NCBI GenBank assembly: GCA_003649085.1
Contig: QMQV01000031.1
Coordinates: 1-15,039 of the forward strand
From: Thermoproteota archaeon
GTDB taxonomy: Archaea > Thermoproteota > Methanomethylicia > Methanomethylicales > B66-G16
Direction of reading: 5' to 3'
Length of the DNA: 15,039 nucleotides
Shown here: one piece after another, positions 1 through 8,156 of the stretch
Layout: each line of letters starts with the position of its first letter
Numbering within the stretch: position 1 is the stretch's first letter
Position numbers and translations under genes: made by a program
Notes under the pieces: model-generated
Seen by the model: only the letters and a program-made list of their open reading frames with translations
What the model was told of the DNA's origin: nothing
The model's database searches: none

Positions 1-1
1 C

Positions 2-1141
2 ATCTCAGGGGCTTTCCTGTTAACTTATAAGCAGACGTTGCTTGACAAAGATCAGGTATGCGACTTACTGGCAGCCGCAGACTATAAAGGTGATTTACCA
101 CAACCAGCTTTCTTAAAGCCTAAGAAGCTCTGGACTGGTAAGCAGCTTGTAAGCCTCTTCATGCCTAAAGGCTTAAACTACTCACTTAAGTCAAGCTTCT
201 GCTCAAAATGCCCAGAATGTGCAAAGGAGAACTGCAAGTATGATGCTTACGTAGTGATAAGAGATGGTATCTTAATATCGGGCGTATTGGATAAGAAGTC
301 CATTGGAGCAGGTCAAGCAGAAAGCGTCTTACACAGGATAATAAAGGACTACGGAACAGAAGCTGGGAGATACTTCATAGACTCAGCTTTCAAAATGTTC
401 TTAGCACACATCGATCGCTATGGCTTTACAATAGGGCTCACTGAATTAGATATACCTGAAGAAGCTAAGGCGAGGATTAGAGCCTTATTAGCAGAAGCCG
501 AAGCTAAGGTCCAGGAGCTCATTGATGCCTATCGGCGCGGAGAACTAGAGCGTCTGCCTGGCAGGACATTAGAGGAGACGCTTGAAATGAAGATCATGCA
601 GGTGCTAGCAGAAGCACGGGATGGAGCAGGCGAAATCGCTAGCAGCTTCTTAAAGAGCGATAACTCGGCATTGATAATGGCTAAGACAGGGGCTAGAGGA
701 AACATCCTTAACCTCGCTCAAATGATGGCATGCGTAGGGCAACAGTCAGTTAGAGGCGAGAGAATCGTTAGGGGATACCGCAATAGAACATTACCACACT
801 TCAAGCCACACGACATAGGAGCTAAAGCTAGGGGCTTCGTGTACAGCAGCTATAGAGATAGGCTTAACCCAGTGGAGTTCTTCTTCCACGCTATGGGAGG
901 ACGAGAAGGTCTGGTAGATACGGCTGTAAGGACATCTCAAAGCGGCTACATGCAGAGAAGGCTTATAAACGCGCTTCAAGACTTACGCGTTGAATACGAC
1001 GGCACAGTTAGAAGCCCAGGCGGCGCAATAATCCAGTTCATGTATGGAGAAGACGGCGTAGATCCAGCTAAAAGCGATCACGGCAAAGCAGTCAACGTCG
1101 ATAAGATAATAGAGAAGGTATTGGGCACGGTAGGTGAGTAA
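2..1141 (+). CDS. rpoA1: DNA-directed RNA polymerase subunit A' (Rpo1N), C-terminal part, 5' end outside window
   Basis: This is the C-terminal 379 codons of the larger half of the archaeal RNA polymerase beta'-like subunit. The frame is open from base 2 (ISGAFLLTYKQTLLDKDQV), so the TTG at 38 is internal and the catalytic NADFDGD region lies upstream of the window. Visible landmarks are a four-cysteine stretch at 200-235, directly before DAYVVIRDG, and the bridge-helix region near 870-990 (LNPVEFFFHAMGGREGLVDT, then GYMQRRLINALQDL). It ends with the usual SPGG/FMYGEDG segment where archaea split A' from A''. The gene ends in TAA three bases before rpoA2. A' and A'' together form the catalytic half of the polymerase. 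Family assignment is certain; only the N-terminus is missing. Confidence 0.97.
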   Translation: MSGAFLLTYKQTLLDKDQVCDLLAAADYKGDLPQPAFLKPKKLWTGKQLVSLFMPKGLNYSLKSSFCSKCPECAKENCKYDAYVVIRDGILISGVLDKKSIGAGQAESVLHRIIKDYGTEAGRYFIDSAFKMFLAHIDRYGFTIGLTELDIPEEAKARIRALLAEAEAKVQELIDAYRRGELERLPGRTLEETLEMKIMQVLAEARDGAGEIASSFLKSDNSALIMAKTGARGNILNLAQMMACVGQQSVRGERIVRGYRNRTLPHFKPHDIGAKARGFVYSSYRDRLNPVEFFFHAMGGREGLVDTAVRTSQSGYMQRRLINALQDLRVEYDGTVRSPGGAIIQFMYGEDGVDPAKSDHGKAVNVDKIIEKVLGTVGE

Positions 1142-2621
<1,480 letters not shown>

Positions 2622-2654
2622 AAAGTTCCCTCGATAAAGCTCACTGCCGACGAA

Positions 2655-3059
2655 ATGCGGTACATAGCGCTATTCGAGAATCTAACAGGGGCTGTTGCAA
2701 AGGACTGTGTAATAGATAACTCAATGGGTAGGATAATCTTCGTAGTGAGACCAGGTGATATGGGCTTAGCAATAGGTAGAAACGGAGCTAATATACAGAG
2801 GCTGAGAAGCATCTTAGGCAAGCAAGTTGAGGTCGTGGAGTACGCCGATAACCCCGAGCTCTTTATTAAAAACCTGTTTGCTCCCGCTAAGGTTAAGGCA
2901 ATTAAGATAACTAAGATGCCTGATGGTAGGAAAGTAGCCTACGTCTCCGTTGAGGCTAAGGATAAGGGCTTAGCTATTGGTAAGAACGGTAAAAACATTG
3001 CTCGTGCTCGCTTCTTAGCTAAAAGACACTTTGACATAGATCATATAAGCGTTATTTAA
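2655..3059 (+). CDS. nusA: Transcription factor NusA, archaeal short form (two KH domains)
   Basis: Archaeal NusA is a short protein made only of two KH RNA-binding domains, lacking the extra domains of bacterial NusA. The KH loops are visible as GLAIGRNGANIQRLR and, near the C-terminus, GLAIGKNGKNIARAR. The given start is the first canonical ATG. The frame continues upstream with SIKLTADE, which by my recollection matches the usual archaeal NusA N-terminus, back to the L30e stop at 2619. No ATG, GTG or TTG exists in that stretch, while a G-rich Shine-Dalgarno (GGGGGT, 2613-2618) sits there. The true start is therefore probably near 2625 (GTT) or 2634 (ATA), adding 7-10 residues. It lies in the rpoA2-rpl30e-nusA operon and its job is probably linked to transcription or rRNA synthesis. 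Confidence 0.93.
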   Translation: MRYIALFENLTGAVAKDCVIDNSMGRIIFVVRPGDMGLAIGRNGANIQRLRSILGKQVEVVEYADNPELFIKNLFAPAKVKAIKITKMPDGRKVAYVSVEAKDKGLAIGKNGKNIARARFLAKRHFDIDHISVI

Positions 3060-3069
3060 AGGCGCGAAG

Positions 3070-3078
3070 CTTAAATAG
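3070..3078 (+). promoter_or_regulatory. Putative TATA promoter of rps12
   Basis: CTTAAATAG, with purine-rich GCGAAG just upstream as a possible BRE, lies directly after the nusA stop. At the usual distance of about 27 bp, transcription would start near 3101, leaving a leader of about 20 nt that contains the AGGTG ribosome binding site of rps12. It would restart transcription for rps12-rps7. Confidence 0.5.
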
Positions 3079-3119
3079 TTGAGAATAAGTCCACTTACTC
3101 CGCATAATAGGTGCTTGAC

Positions 3120-3557
3120 ATGAAGAAAGCCCCCCGAGGGCTCTTTGCGGCGAGAAAACTAGCTCAGAAGAGGCAGAAGTTTAGGTGGAGCCTTAGAGAG
3201 TATAAAAGGAGAATGCTGAGGCTAGATGAGAAAGCTGACCCTCTTGAAGGCGCTCCGCAAGCGAGGGGCATAGTCTTAGAGAAAGTAGGTATTGAAAGCC
3301 GTCAGCCTAACAGTGCTGTGAGAAAATGCGTCAGGGTACAGCTAATTAAAACCGGTAAGCCGATAACAGCTTTCTTGCCAGGAGACGGCGCGTTAAACTT
3401 CGTAGACGAACACGATGAGGTAATTGTTGAAGGAATAGGAGGGCCTCAAGGAAAAGCTTATGGAGACTTGCCAGGCGTTAGGTGGAAGGTAGTTAAAGTC
3501 AATGGAGTTTCACTTCACGCCTTGATGACTGGGAAAAAGCAAAAACCTGTGAGGTGA
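3120..3557 (+). CDS. rps12: Ribosomal protein S12 (uS12)
   Basis: S12 sits at the decoding centre of the small ribosomal subunit. The archaeal form is recognised by [20 protein letters not shown] near the start, the universally conserved [19 protein letters not shown], and [20 protein letters not shown]. The protein has 145 aa, the usual archaeal length. I chose the ATG at 3120 over the in-frame GTG at 3111. That GTG is part of the Shine-Dalgarno AGGTG (3109-3113), which is at ideal spacing from 3120, and MKKAPRGLF is where the family begins. It ends in TGA at 3555-3557, itself part of GAGGTGA, which serves as the ribosome binding site of rps7. The two genes are thus tightly coupled. Confidence 0.97.
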   Translation: MKKAPRGLFAARKLAQKRQKFRWSLREYKRRMLRLDEKADPLEGAPQARGIVLEKVGIESRQPNSAVRKCVRVQLIKTGKPITAFLPGDGALNFVDEHDEVIVEGIGGPQGKAYGDLPGVRWKVVKVNGVSLHALMTGKKQKPVR

Positions 3558-3563
3558 GGAGCT

Positions 3564-4142
3564 ATATCGTCTTCTAGCGAGGAAATCAAGGTTTTTGGTA
3601 AGTGGTCTGTTTCAGGTGTTGAGGTTAGAGACCCTGGCTTACGAGGCTACATTTGCCTAACACCAATGTTTTTACCCCATTCTGGAGGTAGGCATGAGCA
3701 TAGGAGGTTTGGCAAAGCTAAGGTCTTCATAGTGGAGCGCCTCATAAACCGCATGATGAGGCCAGGTAAAAATGCTGGAAAGAAGATTTTAGCAACAAAC
3801 ATTGTTAAAAACGCCTTTGAGATAATACACCTTAAAACAGGAGAGAACCCTATACAAGTTTTGGTACGTGCCATAGAAAACGCCGCTCCAAGAGAGGAAA
3901 TTACGAGGATAAGCTACGGTGGCATAGTCTACCCGCAGTCAGTAGATGCTTCTCCTCAACGTAGAGTAGATCTCGCTTTACGCTTCATTACAGATGGTGC
4001 TAGGCTAGCGTCATTTAGCAATATAAAGCCCATAGATGAATGTTTAGCTGACGAGATAATAGCGGCTGCAAACTACGACCCGAAGAGCTATGCTATTCAA
4101 CGTAAAGAAGAAGTTGAGCGCATCGCAATGTCGGCTAGGTAG
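3564..4142 (+). CDS. rps7: Ribosomal protein S7 (uS7), apparent ATA start
   Basis: S7 nucleates assembly of the small-subunit head. The archaeal signature is complete: [89 protein letters not shown], and an IAMSAR C-terminus typical of the family. The first in-frame ATG (3666) falls inside the conserved LPHSGGRH region and would delete about 34 conserved residues. Reading upstream, the frame is open to the rps12 stop with no ATG, GTG, TTG or CTG. The ATA at 3564 lies 8 nt behind the GGT of GAGGTGA (3551-3557) and gives a 192-residue protein of normal archaeal length. I therefore annotate ATA as start. A sequence error is the main alternative. Confidence 0.93.
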   Translation: MSSSSEEIKVFGKWSVSGVEVRDPGLRGYICLTPMFLPHSGGRHEHRRFGKAKVFIVERLINRMMRPGKNAGKKILATNIVKNAFEIIHLKTGENPIQVLVRAIENAAPREEITRISYGGIVYPQSVDASPQRRVDLALRFITDGARLASFSNIKPIDECLADEIIAAANYDPKSYAIQRKEEVERIAMSAR

Positions 4143-4157
4143 TTATCTCCTTAAGAG

Positions 4158-4172
4158 CTTCTTCTCCTTCTT
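4158..4172 (+). terminator. Pyrimidine-rich tract after rps7, possible terminator
   Basis: CTTCTTCTCCTTCTT follows the rps7 stop by 15 nt and precedes the tuf promoter. Archaeal termination often uses T-rich tracts without a hairpin, but this one is mixed C/T, so the call is weak. Confidence 0.25.
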
Positions 4173-4198
4173 GATAAAGCACCATTTAGAAATTAAAC

Positions 4199-4206
4199 TT
4201 TATATA
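4199..4206 (+). promoter_or_regulatory. TATA promoter of tuf (EF-1alpha)
   Basis: TTTATATA matches the archaeal TATA consensus closely and is preceded by the A-rich, BRE-like GAAATTAAAC. The expected transcription start is near 4230, giving a leader of about 37 nt before the ATG at 4267. A strong separate promoter fits the very high expression expected of EF-1alpha. Confidence 0.7.
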
Positions 4207-4266
4207 CTCGCTTTAATAGCAAACATTTGAGCTAACAAGGTAGGTATTGTAAAGGGGAGATATTCC

Positions 4267-5580
4267 ATGTCTGTTCCAAAGAAACCGCACTTAAACCTGC
4301 TCATAATGGGACACGTGGATCACGGTAAGAGCACACTTGTAGGACACCTACTATACTTAGCTGGCGGTCTAGACTCAAGAATGTTACAACAACTAGAAGA
4401 GGAAGCTAAGAAGAGCGGTAAGGAGTTCGCTAAATTCGCATGGCTTGGCGACAAGTTAAAAGAAGAGCGAGAACGTGACATGACCATAGACCTTTCCTTC
4501 TGGAAGTTCGAAACTCCCAAATACTTCTTCACGATTATTGACGCTCCCGGTCATAGAGACTTCGTCAAGAACATGATTACAGGTGCGTCACAAGCAGATT
4601 GCGCTGTCTTAGTAGTTTCAGCTAAGCGTGGAGAATACGAAGCTGGTATAGGCGCGGGCGGGCAGACGAGAGAGCACGCATTCCTTGCCAAGACGCTAGG
4701 CATTGACCAAGTAGTTGTAGCTATCAACAAGATGGACGATCCCACCGTAAACTACGACAAAAAGAGATATGAGGAAGTAAAAGAGGGTGTAGCAAAGTTC
4801 TTAAAGACCATAGGCTACGACACGTCAAAAATGCACTTCGTACCGATATCAGCTTGGAAAGGTGATAACATTATAAAGAAGAGCGAGAACATGCCGTGGT
4901 ACGATGGTCTAACGCTCTTTGAAGCCTTAGACACGTTTAAAGAACCGCCTAAGCCCGTCGATAAGCCCTTAAGAATACCTGTACAAGATGTCTATTCGAT
5001 AACTGGTGTAGGAACAGTCCCCGTTGGTAGAGTTGAAACTGGCGTCTTAAAAGTTGGTGATACTGTAGTATTCATGCCGGCTAATAAGAGCGGCGAAGTC
5101 AAGTCAATAGAGACGCACCACGTTAGAATTGACCAAGCCTTACCGGGAGACAACATAGGCTTCAACGTCAAAGGCGTAAGCAAAACTGATCTTAGAAGAG
5201 GAGATGTAGCAGGCCACCCAGATAAGCCTCCAACAGTCGTAGAGGAGTTCGTTGGCAGAATCTTCGTGCTGTACCATCCAACAGCTATAGCAGCCGGCTA
5301 TACACCAGTGATGCATGTTCATACAGCTACCGTAGCCACGACATTTGTAGAGCTAGTTAAGAAGATTGATCCTAGAAGCGGTGCTGTCATAGAGGAGAAG
5401 CCGAGCTTCTTGAAACAAGGAGATAGTGCTATAGTGCGCTTCAGGCCGATAAAGCCTGTAGTCGTAGAAAGATATCAAGACTTGCCACCTCTAGGAAGGT
5501 TTGCTTTAAGAGATATGGGTAGGACAATAGCGGCTGGCATAGTAATGGATATTAAGCCAGCGCCCATCGCTAAGAAGTGA
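4267..5580 (+). CDS. tuf: Translation elongation factor 1-alpha (aEF1A, EF-Tu family)
   Basis: This GTPase delivers aminoacyl-tRNA to the ribosomal A site. All G motifs are present: GHVDHGKST (15-23), DAPGH (92-96), NKMD (154-157) and ISAWKGDN. Domains II and III follow, with [20 protein letters not shown] and [17 protein letters not shown], ending in [20 protein letters not shown]. The length (437 aa) is standard. [16 protein letters not shown] after residue 120 is the insertion known from crenarchaeal and eukaryotic EF-1alpha, which places the organism near TACK/Asgard archaea. Switch I reads ERERDMTID, where the family almost always has Gly in place of Asp71. The Mg-binding Thr73 is kept. 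The ATG is preceded by AGGGGAGAT. Own promoter upstream; rps10 follows by 22 nt. Confidence 0.98.
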   Translation: MSVPKKPHLNLLIMGHVDHGKSTLVGHLLYLAGGLDSRMLQQLEEEAKKSGKEFAKFAWLGDKLKEERERDMTIDLSFWKFETPKYFFTIIDAPGHRDFVKNMITGASQADCAVLVVSAKRGEYEAGIGAGGQTREHAFLAKTLGIDQVVVAINKMDDPTVNYDKKRYEEVKEGVAKFLKTIGYDTSKMHFVPISAWKGDNIIKKSENMPWYDGLTLFEALDTFKEPPKPVDKPLRIPVQDVYSITGVGTVPVGRVETGVLKVGDTVVFMPANKSGEVKSIETHHVRIDQALPGDNIGFNVKGVSKTDLRRGDVAGHPDKPPTVVEEFVGRIFVLYHPTAIAAGYTPVMHVHTATVATTFVELVKKIDPRSGAVIEEKPSFLKQGDSAIVRFRPIKPVVVERYQDLPPLGRFALRDMGRTIAAGIVMDIKPAPIAKK

Positions 5581-5602
5581 GACAATAGCTTAGGTGCCAG
5601 TA

Positions 5603-5911
5603 ATGCCTCAAAAAGCGAGGATAAGGCTTAGCAGCACCGATTACAAGAAGCTGGAAGAAGTATGTGCTCAAATAAAGAAAGTAGCTGAAAAAACAGGTGT
5701 TAAGATGTCAGGTCCAATACCTCTCCCCACAAAGCGGCTGGTTGTACCGACGATGAGGTCGCCGTGTGGAGAAGGCAGTAAAACATGGGAAAAATGGGAA
5801 ATGCGCATTCATAAGCGCGTTATAGACATAGATGCTGATGAGAGAACAATGCGCCAAGTGATGAGAATCCAAATACCAGACGAGGTATATATAGAAGTAG
5901 AGCTTATCTAA
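5603..5911 (+). CDS. rps10: Ribosomal protein S10 (uS10)
   Basis: S10 is a small-subunit head protein. This 102-residue protein has the archaeal hallmarks [40 protein letters not shown] and [21 protein letters not shown] chose the ATG at 5603 over the in-frame GTG at 5594. MPQKARIRL is the conserved family N-terminus, and the GTG belongs to the Shine-Dalgarno AGGTG (5592-5596) at ideal spacing. It lies 22 nt behind tuf and almost certainly shares its transcript, an arrangement widespread in archaea. It is the last gene of the plus-strand cluster; a T-rich tract follows. Confidence 0.97.
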   Translation: MPQKARIRLSSTDYKKLEEVCAQIKKVAEKTGVKMSGPIPLPTKRLVVPTMRSPCGEGSKTWEKWEMRIHKRVIDIDADERTMRQVMRIQIPDEVYIEVELI

Positions 5912-5941
5912 CATTTCTTTGCTCCTAACTCCTAAAACTTA

Positions 5942-5957
5942 TTTTAACTTTTTATTT
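5942..5957 (+). terminator. T-rich terminator after rps10
   Basis: TTTTAACTTTTTATTT lies about 30 nt downstream of the rps10 stop, with no hairpin. Such T-runs are typical archaeal terminators, and the plus-strand gene run ends here. The remaining bases up to the tRNA (5958-6034) hold no gene I can see. Confidence 0.5.
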
Positions 5958-6034
5958 GGCGCAATATCTGTCAACAATTCTTCTTTTTAGTTCAGAATTA
6001 ATCTAGGTATCCTCTTGGGGAATTTTAAGAAAAT

Positions 6035-6149
6035 TGGCGCCGGGGAGGGGATTCGAACCCCTGCGCCCGCCAAGCGGGCATCGGCTTTCACGCCCCTATT
6101 ATAGTTTGAGATCTCGAGGCCGACGCTTTGACCACTCAGCCACCCCGGC
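6035..6149 (-). tRNA. tRNA-Ser (anticodon CGA), intron-containing
   Basis: On the minus strand the acceptor GCCGGGG pairs perfectly with CCCCGGC, followed by discriminator G and an encoded CCA. The D arm (GCT/AGC) contains AGTGGTCAA. The anticodon stem TCGGC/GCCGA closes the loop CTCGAGA with anticodon CGA (codon UCG). A long class II variable arm (GCCCGC TTG GCGGGC) and the T arm AGGGG TTCGAAT CCCCT follow. Discriminator G plus the long variable arm specify serine rather than leucine. A 26-nt intron interrupts the gene after position 37; the mature tRNA would be 89 nt including CCA. ATTTTCTTAAAATT follows the 3' end as a likely terminator. A TATA element lies about 27 bp upstream. Confidence 0.96.
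6087..6112 (-). other. tRNA-Ser intron (26 nt, bulge-helix-bulge)
   Basis: The intron lies at the canonical 37/38 site. A bulge-helix-bulge can be drawn. Loop bases CTCG (32-35) face CGTG at the intron 3' end, with three pairs and one U-U mismatch. The two 3-nt bulges AG^A and AA^A are each cut after the second base. Beyond them TCTC pairs with GGGG, capped by an 11-nt A/T-rich loop. The splicing endonuclease would cut both bulges and RtcB would join the halves. The junction is formally ambiguous by one A, but the mature tRNA is the same. Confidence 0.85.
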
Positions 6150-6172
6150 TCATAGCTTAAGTTAATAAAAGG

Positions 6173-6181
6173 TTTTTATAT
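6173..6181. promoter_or_regulatory. Shared divergent TATA element for tRNA-Ser and archease
   Basis: TTTTTATAT on the plus strand is ATATAAAAA on the minus strand, a good archaeal TATA box either way. Its centre is about 27 bp before the archease ATG (6204) and about 27 bp before the tRNA 5' end (6149). A-rich or purine-rich BRE-like bases flank it on both sides (AAAAGG in plus sense, TAAACG in minus sense). In the plus sense it predicts a leaderless archease mRNA. Confidence 0.65.
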
Positions 6182-6203
6182 CGTTTACCGATGTGGTATA
6201 GCT

Positions 6204-6626
6204 ATGCCCTTTGAATTTTTAGAGCACATGGCTGATGTGTATGTCAAAGCATATGGAAGGGATTTAAAGGAAGTTTTTGAAAGCGCTGCTAAGGCGTTAT
6301 TTGAGGTCATGATAAATACCGAGAAGGTGGATTTAAAGGAAGAGTACGAGGTAACTGTTGAGGGCATGGACTTATATCAGTTATTGTACAATTGGCTTGA
6401 GGAGCTTTTAATAATCTTTACGTCGCAGGGTTTAGCTATTGGAAAAACGTCAATCACTGATCTTAAATGTAATGGCGTATGCTACTTAAAAGCTAAGGTT
6501 TATGGAGAAAAATACTCAGTTGAGAAGCACGAAGCTAGAACTGAGGTTAAGTCCCCAACGTATTCCCTAATGGAGATTCGTGTGTCAAAAGACTTCGCTG
6601 AAGCAAAGTTTGTATTGGACATATAA
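6204..6626 (+). CDS. Archease, RtcB activator
   Basis: Archease is a small protein that helps load GMP onto RtcB and allows repeated rounds of RNA ligation. The 140-residue sequence has the family N-terminus FEFLEHMADVYVKAYG with the metal-ligand Asp11. It continues with LYNWLEELLIIF, YGEKYSVEKHEARTEVKSPT, and a C-terminal FVLDI that ends one residue after the conserved terminal Asp. Length is normal for the family. The ATG lies almost exactly where transcription should begin, so the mRNA is probably leaderless; no good Shine-Dalgarno is seen. It is followed by rtcB 78 nt downstream on the same strand, the natural partner, and it is divergent from an intron-containing tRNA. Confidence 0.93.
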   Translation: MPFEFLEHMADVYVKAYGRDLKEVFESAAKALFEVMINTEKVDLKEEYEVTVEGMDLYQLLYNWLEELLIIFTSQGLAIGKTSITDLKCNGVCYLKAKVYGEKYSVEKHEARTEVKSPTYSLMEIRVSKDFAEAKFVLDI

Positions 6627-6667
6627 AATCAGTTCATCTTTTTTAGCAACGTCGCTAAGCTTTTTAA
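6620..6667 (+). promoter_or_regulatory. Possible promoter elements of rtcB
   Basis: Two TATA-like stretches precede rtcB. ACATATAAAATC overlaps the archease stop codon and would start transcription near 6652. GCTTTTTAA at 6659-6667 would start it near 6691, just before the GGTG ribosome binding site (6693-6696). Either could give rtcB expression independent of archease. Confidence 0.35.
6639..6644 (+). terminator. Short T-run after archease
   Basis: TTTTTT follows the archease stop by 12 nt. It could cause partial termination before rtcB. The call is weak because the two genes may also be read through. Confidence 0.25.
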
Positions 6668-6704
6668 CACACTTCTCCTTTTCACGTATACTGGTGCTTC
6701 GTAA

Positions 6705-8156
6705 ATGGTTAAAGTACCGCTAAAGAAGGTTGGAGATTTCACGTGGGAAATTCCTAAAAATTATAAACATGGTATGCGTGTTCCAGGCATAGTGTATGCT
6801 GATGAATACTTGTTAAGCAAAATGCATGAAGATTTAACCCTAGAACAGTGTGCTAATGTTGCTCATTTACCAGGTATCGTAAAGTTTTCAATAGTTATGC
6901 CTGATGGCCACCAAGGATATGGCTTCCCAATAGGTGGTGTTGCAGCTTTTGATGCCGAAGAGGGAGTGATATCACCTGGAGGAGTGGGCTACGACATAAA
7001 CTGTGGCGTCAGATTACTTACAACCAATTTAAGCCTAAAGGACGTTCAGCCGAAGCTAAACCAGCTCGTAGATACGATATTTGACTTAGTGCCATCTGGA
7101 TTAGGAGGCACTGGTCCTATACGGCTTTCTCCAACAGAGCTCGATAAGGTATTAGATACAGGTGTTGAGTGGGCTATTGAGCACGGCTACGGATGGGATG
7201 AGGACAAATATCATTGTGAAGAAAATGGAAGAATGAAGGATGCCGATCATACAAAGGTGTCAAGTCAAGCTAAGTCGAGAGGAGGTCCACAGCTTGGAAC
7301 ACTCGGAAGCGGAAACCATTTCTTAGAAATCCAAGTAGTCGATAAGATATACGATCAAAGAGTTGCTAAAGCCTTGGGGATAGAGTTTGAAGGGCAGGTA
7401 ACTGTAATGATACATACTGGAAGCCGAGGTTTAGGGCATCAAGTTTGCAGCGACTACTTAAGGGTTATGGAACACGCGGTCAGAAAATATGGCATTAGCA
7501 TACCAGACCGAGAACTCGTATGCGTACCTGCAAATAGTAAGGAAGCTCGAGATTACTTTGCTGCGATGAGCGCAGCTTGTAATTTCGCATGGGCAAATCG
7601 GCAATGTATAACACACTGGGTCAGAGAAGCCTTTAAGAGAGTGTTTAAGACTGATCCGGAGAAGCTTGGACTTAAGCTAGTTTACGATGTCGCACACAAC
7701 ATAGCTAAACGAGAAGTGCATAAAGTCAACGGTGTAAACAAGACCTTATATGTGCATCGCAAAGGAGCAACAAGAGCTTTCCCACCAGAACACCCAGATA
7801 TACCGAGTGATTACAAGCATATAGGACAACCGGTATTAATACCTGGTAGCATGGGAACAGCTTCCTACGTATTAGTTGGCACTAGGAAGGCTATGGAACT
7901 AAGCTGGGGTTCAACAGCTCACGGTGCAGGACGCTTCTTAAGCAGAGAGGAAGCTGTTAGACGGTATTGGGGAAGTGAAGTGAAGAGACAGCTTGAACAA
8001 AGAGGCATCCAGATAAGAGCTGCCAACATCAGAGTAGTAGCTGAAGAAGCCCCAGGAGCATATAAGGACGTAGATAGAGTCGCGGAGGTATCTCATAGAG
8101 TCGGCATTGCTACGCTAGTGGCTAGATTAGTGCCGATAGGAGTTACCAAAGGCTAA
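6705..8156 (+). CDS. rtcB: tRNA-splicing ligase RtcB
   Basis: RtcB joins a 2',3'-cyclic phosphate end to a 5'-OH end in a GTP- and Mn-dependent reaction. It seals archaeal tRNA halves after intron excision. The active-site residues are all present at positions equivalent to those known from Pyrococcus RtcB: Asp97 and Cys100 (SPGGVGYDINCGVR), His205 (GSGNHFLEI), His237 (MIHTGSRGLGH), His331 (VYDVAHNIAKREVH) and the guanylylated His406 (WGSTAHGAGR). The 483-residue length is normal and no intein is present, although some archaeal rtcB genes carry one. The ATG at 6705 has GGTG at 6693-6696. It follows archease and lies near an intron-bearing tRNA-Ser. Its last 14 bases overlap the convergent permease gene. 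Confidence 0.98.
   Translation: MVKVPLKKVGDFTWEIPKNYKHGMRVPGIVYADEYLLSKMHEDLTLEQCANVAHLPGIVKFSIVMPDGHQGYGFPIGGVAAFDAEEGVISPGGVGYDINCGVRLLTTNLSLKDVQPKLNQLVDTIFDLVPSGLGGTGPIRLSPTELDKVLDTGVEWAIEHGYGWDEDKYHCEENGRMKDADHTKVSSQAKSRGGPQLGTLGSGNHFLEIQVVDKIYDQRVAKALGIEFEGQVTVMIHTGSRGLGHQVCSDYLRVMEHAVRKYGISIPDRELVCVPANSKEARDYFAAMSAACNFAWANRQCITHWVREAFKRVFKTDPEKLGLKLVYDVAHNIAKREVHKVNGVNKTLYVHRKGATRAFPPEHPDIPSDYKHIGQPVLIPGSMGTASYVLVGTRKAMELSWGSTAHGAGRFLSREEAVRRYWGSEVKRQLEQRGIQIRAANIRVVAEEAPGAYKDVDRVAEVSHRVGIATLVARLVPIGVTKG

Noticed and set aside
3111..3119. GTG start for rps12
   Set aside because: The GTG is part of the AGGTG ribosome binding site, and the family N-terminus begins at the ATG at 3120.
5594..5602. 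GTG start for rps10
   Set aside because: It falls inside AGGTG; the conserved MPQKARIRL begins at the ATG at 5603.
6705..8156. Intein in RtcB
   Set aside because: Some archaeal RtcB proteins carry one, but all motifs here are contiguous and the length is that of the plain enzyme.
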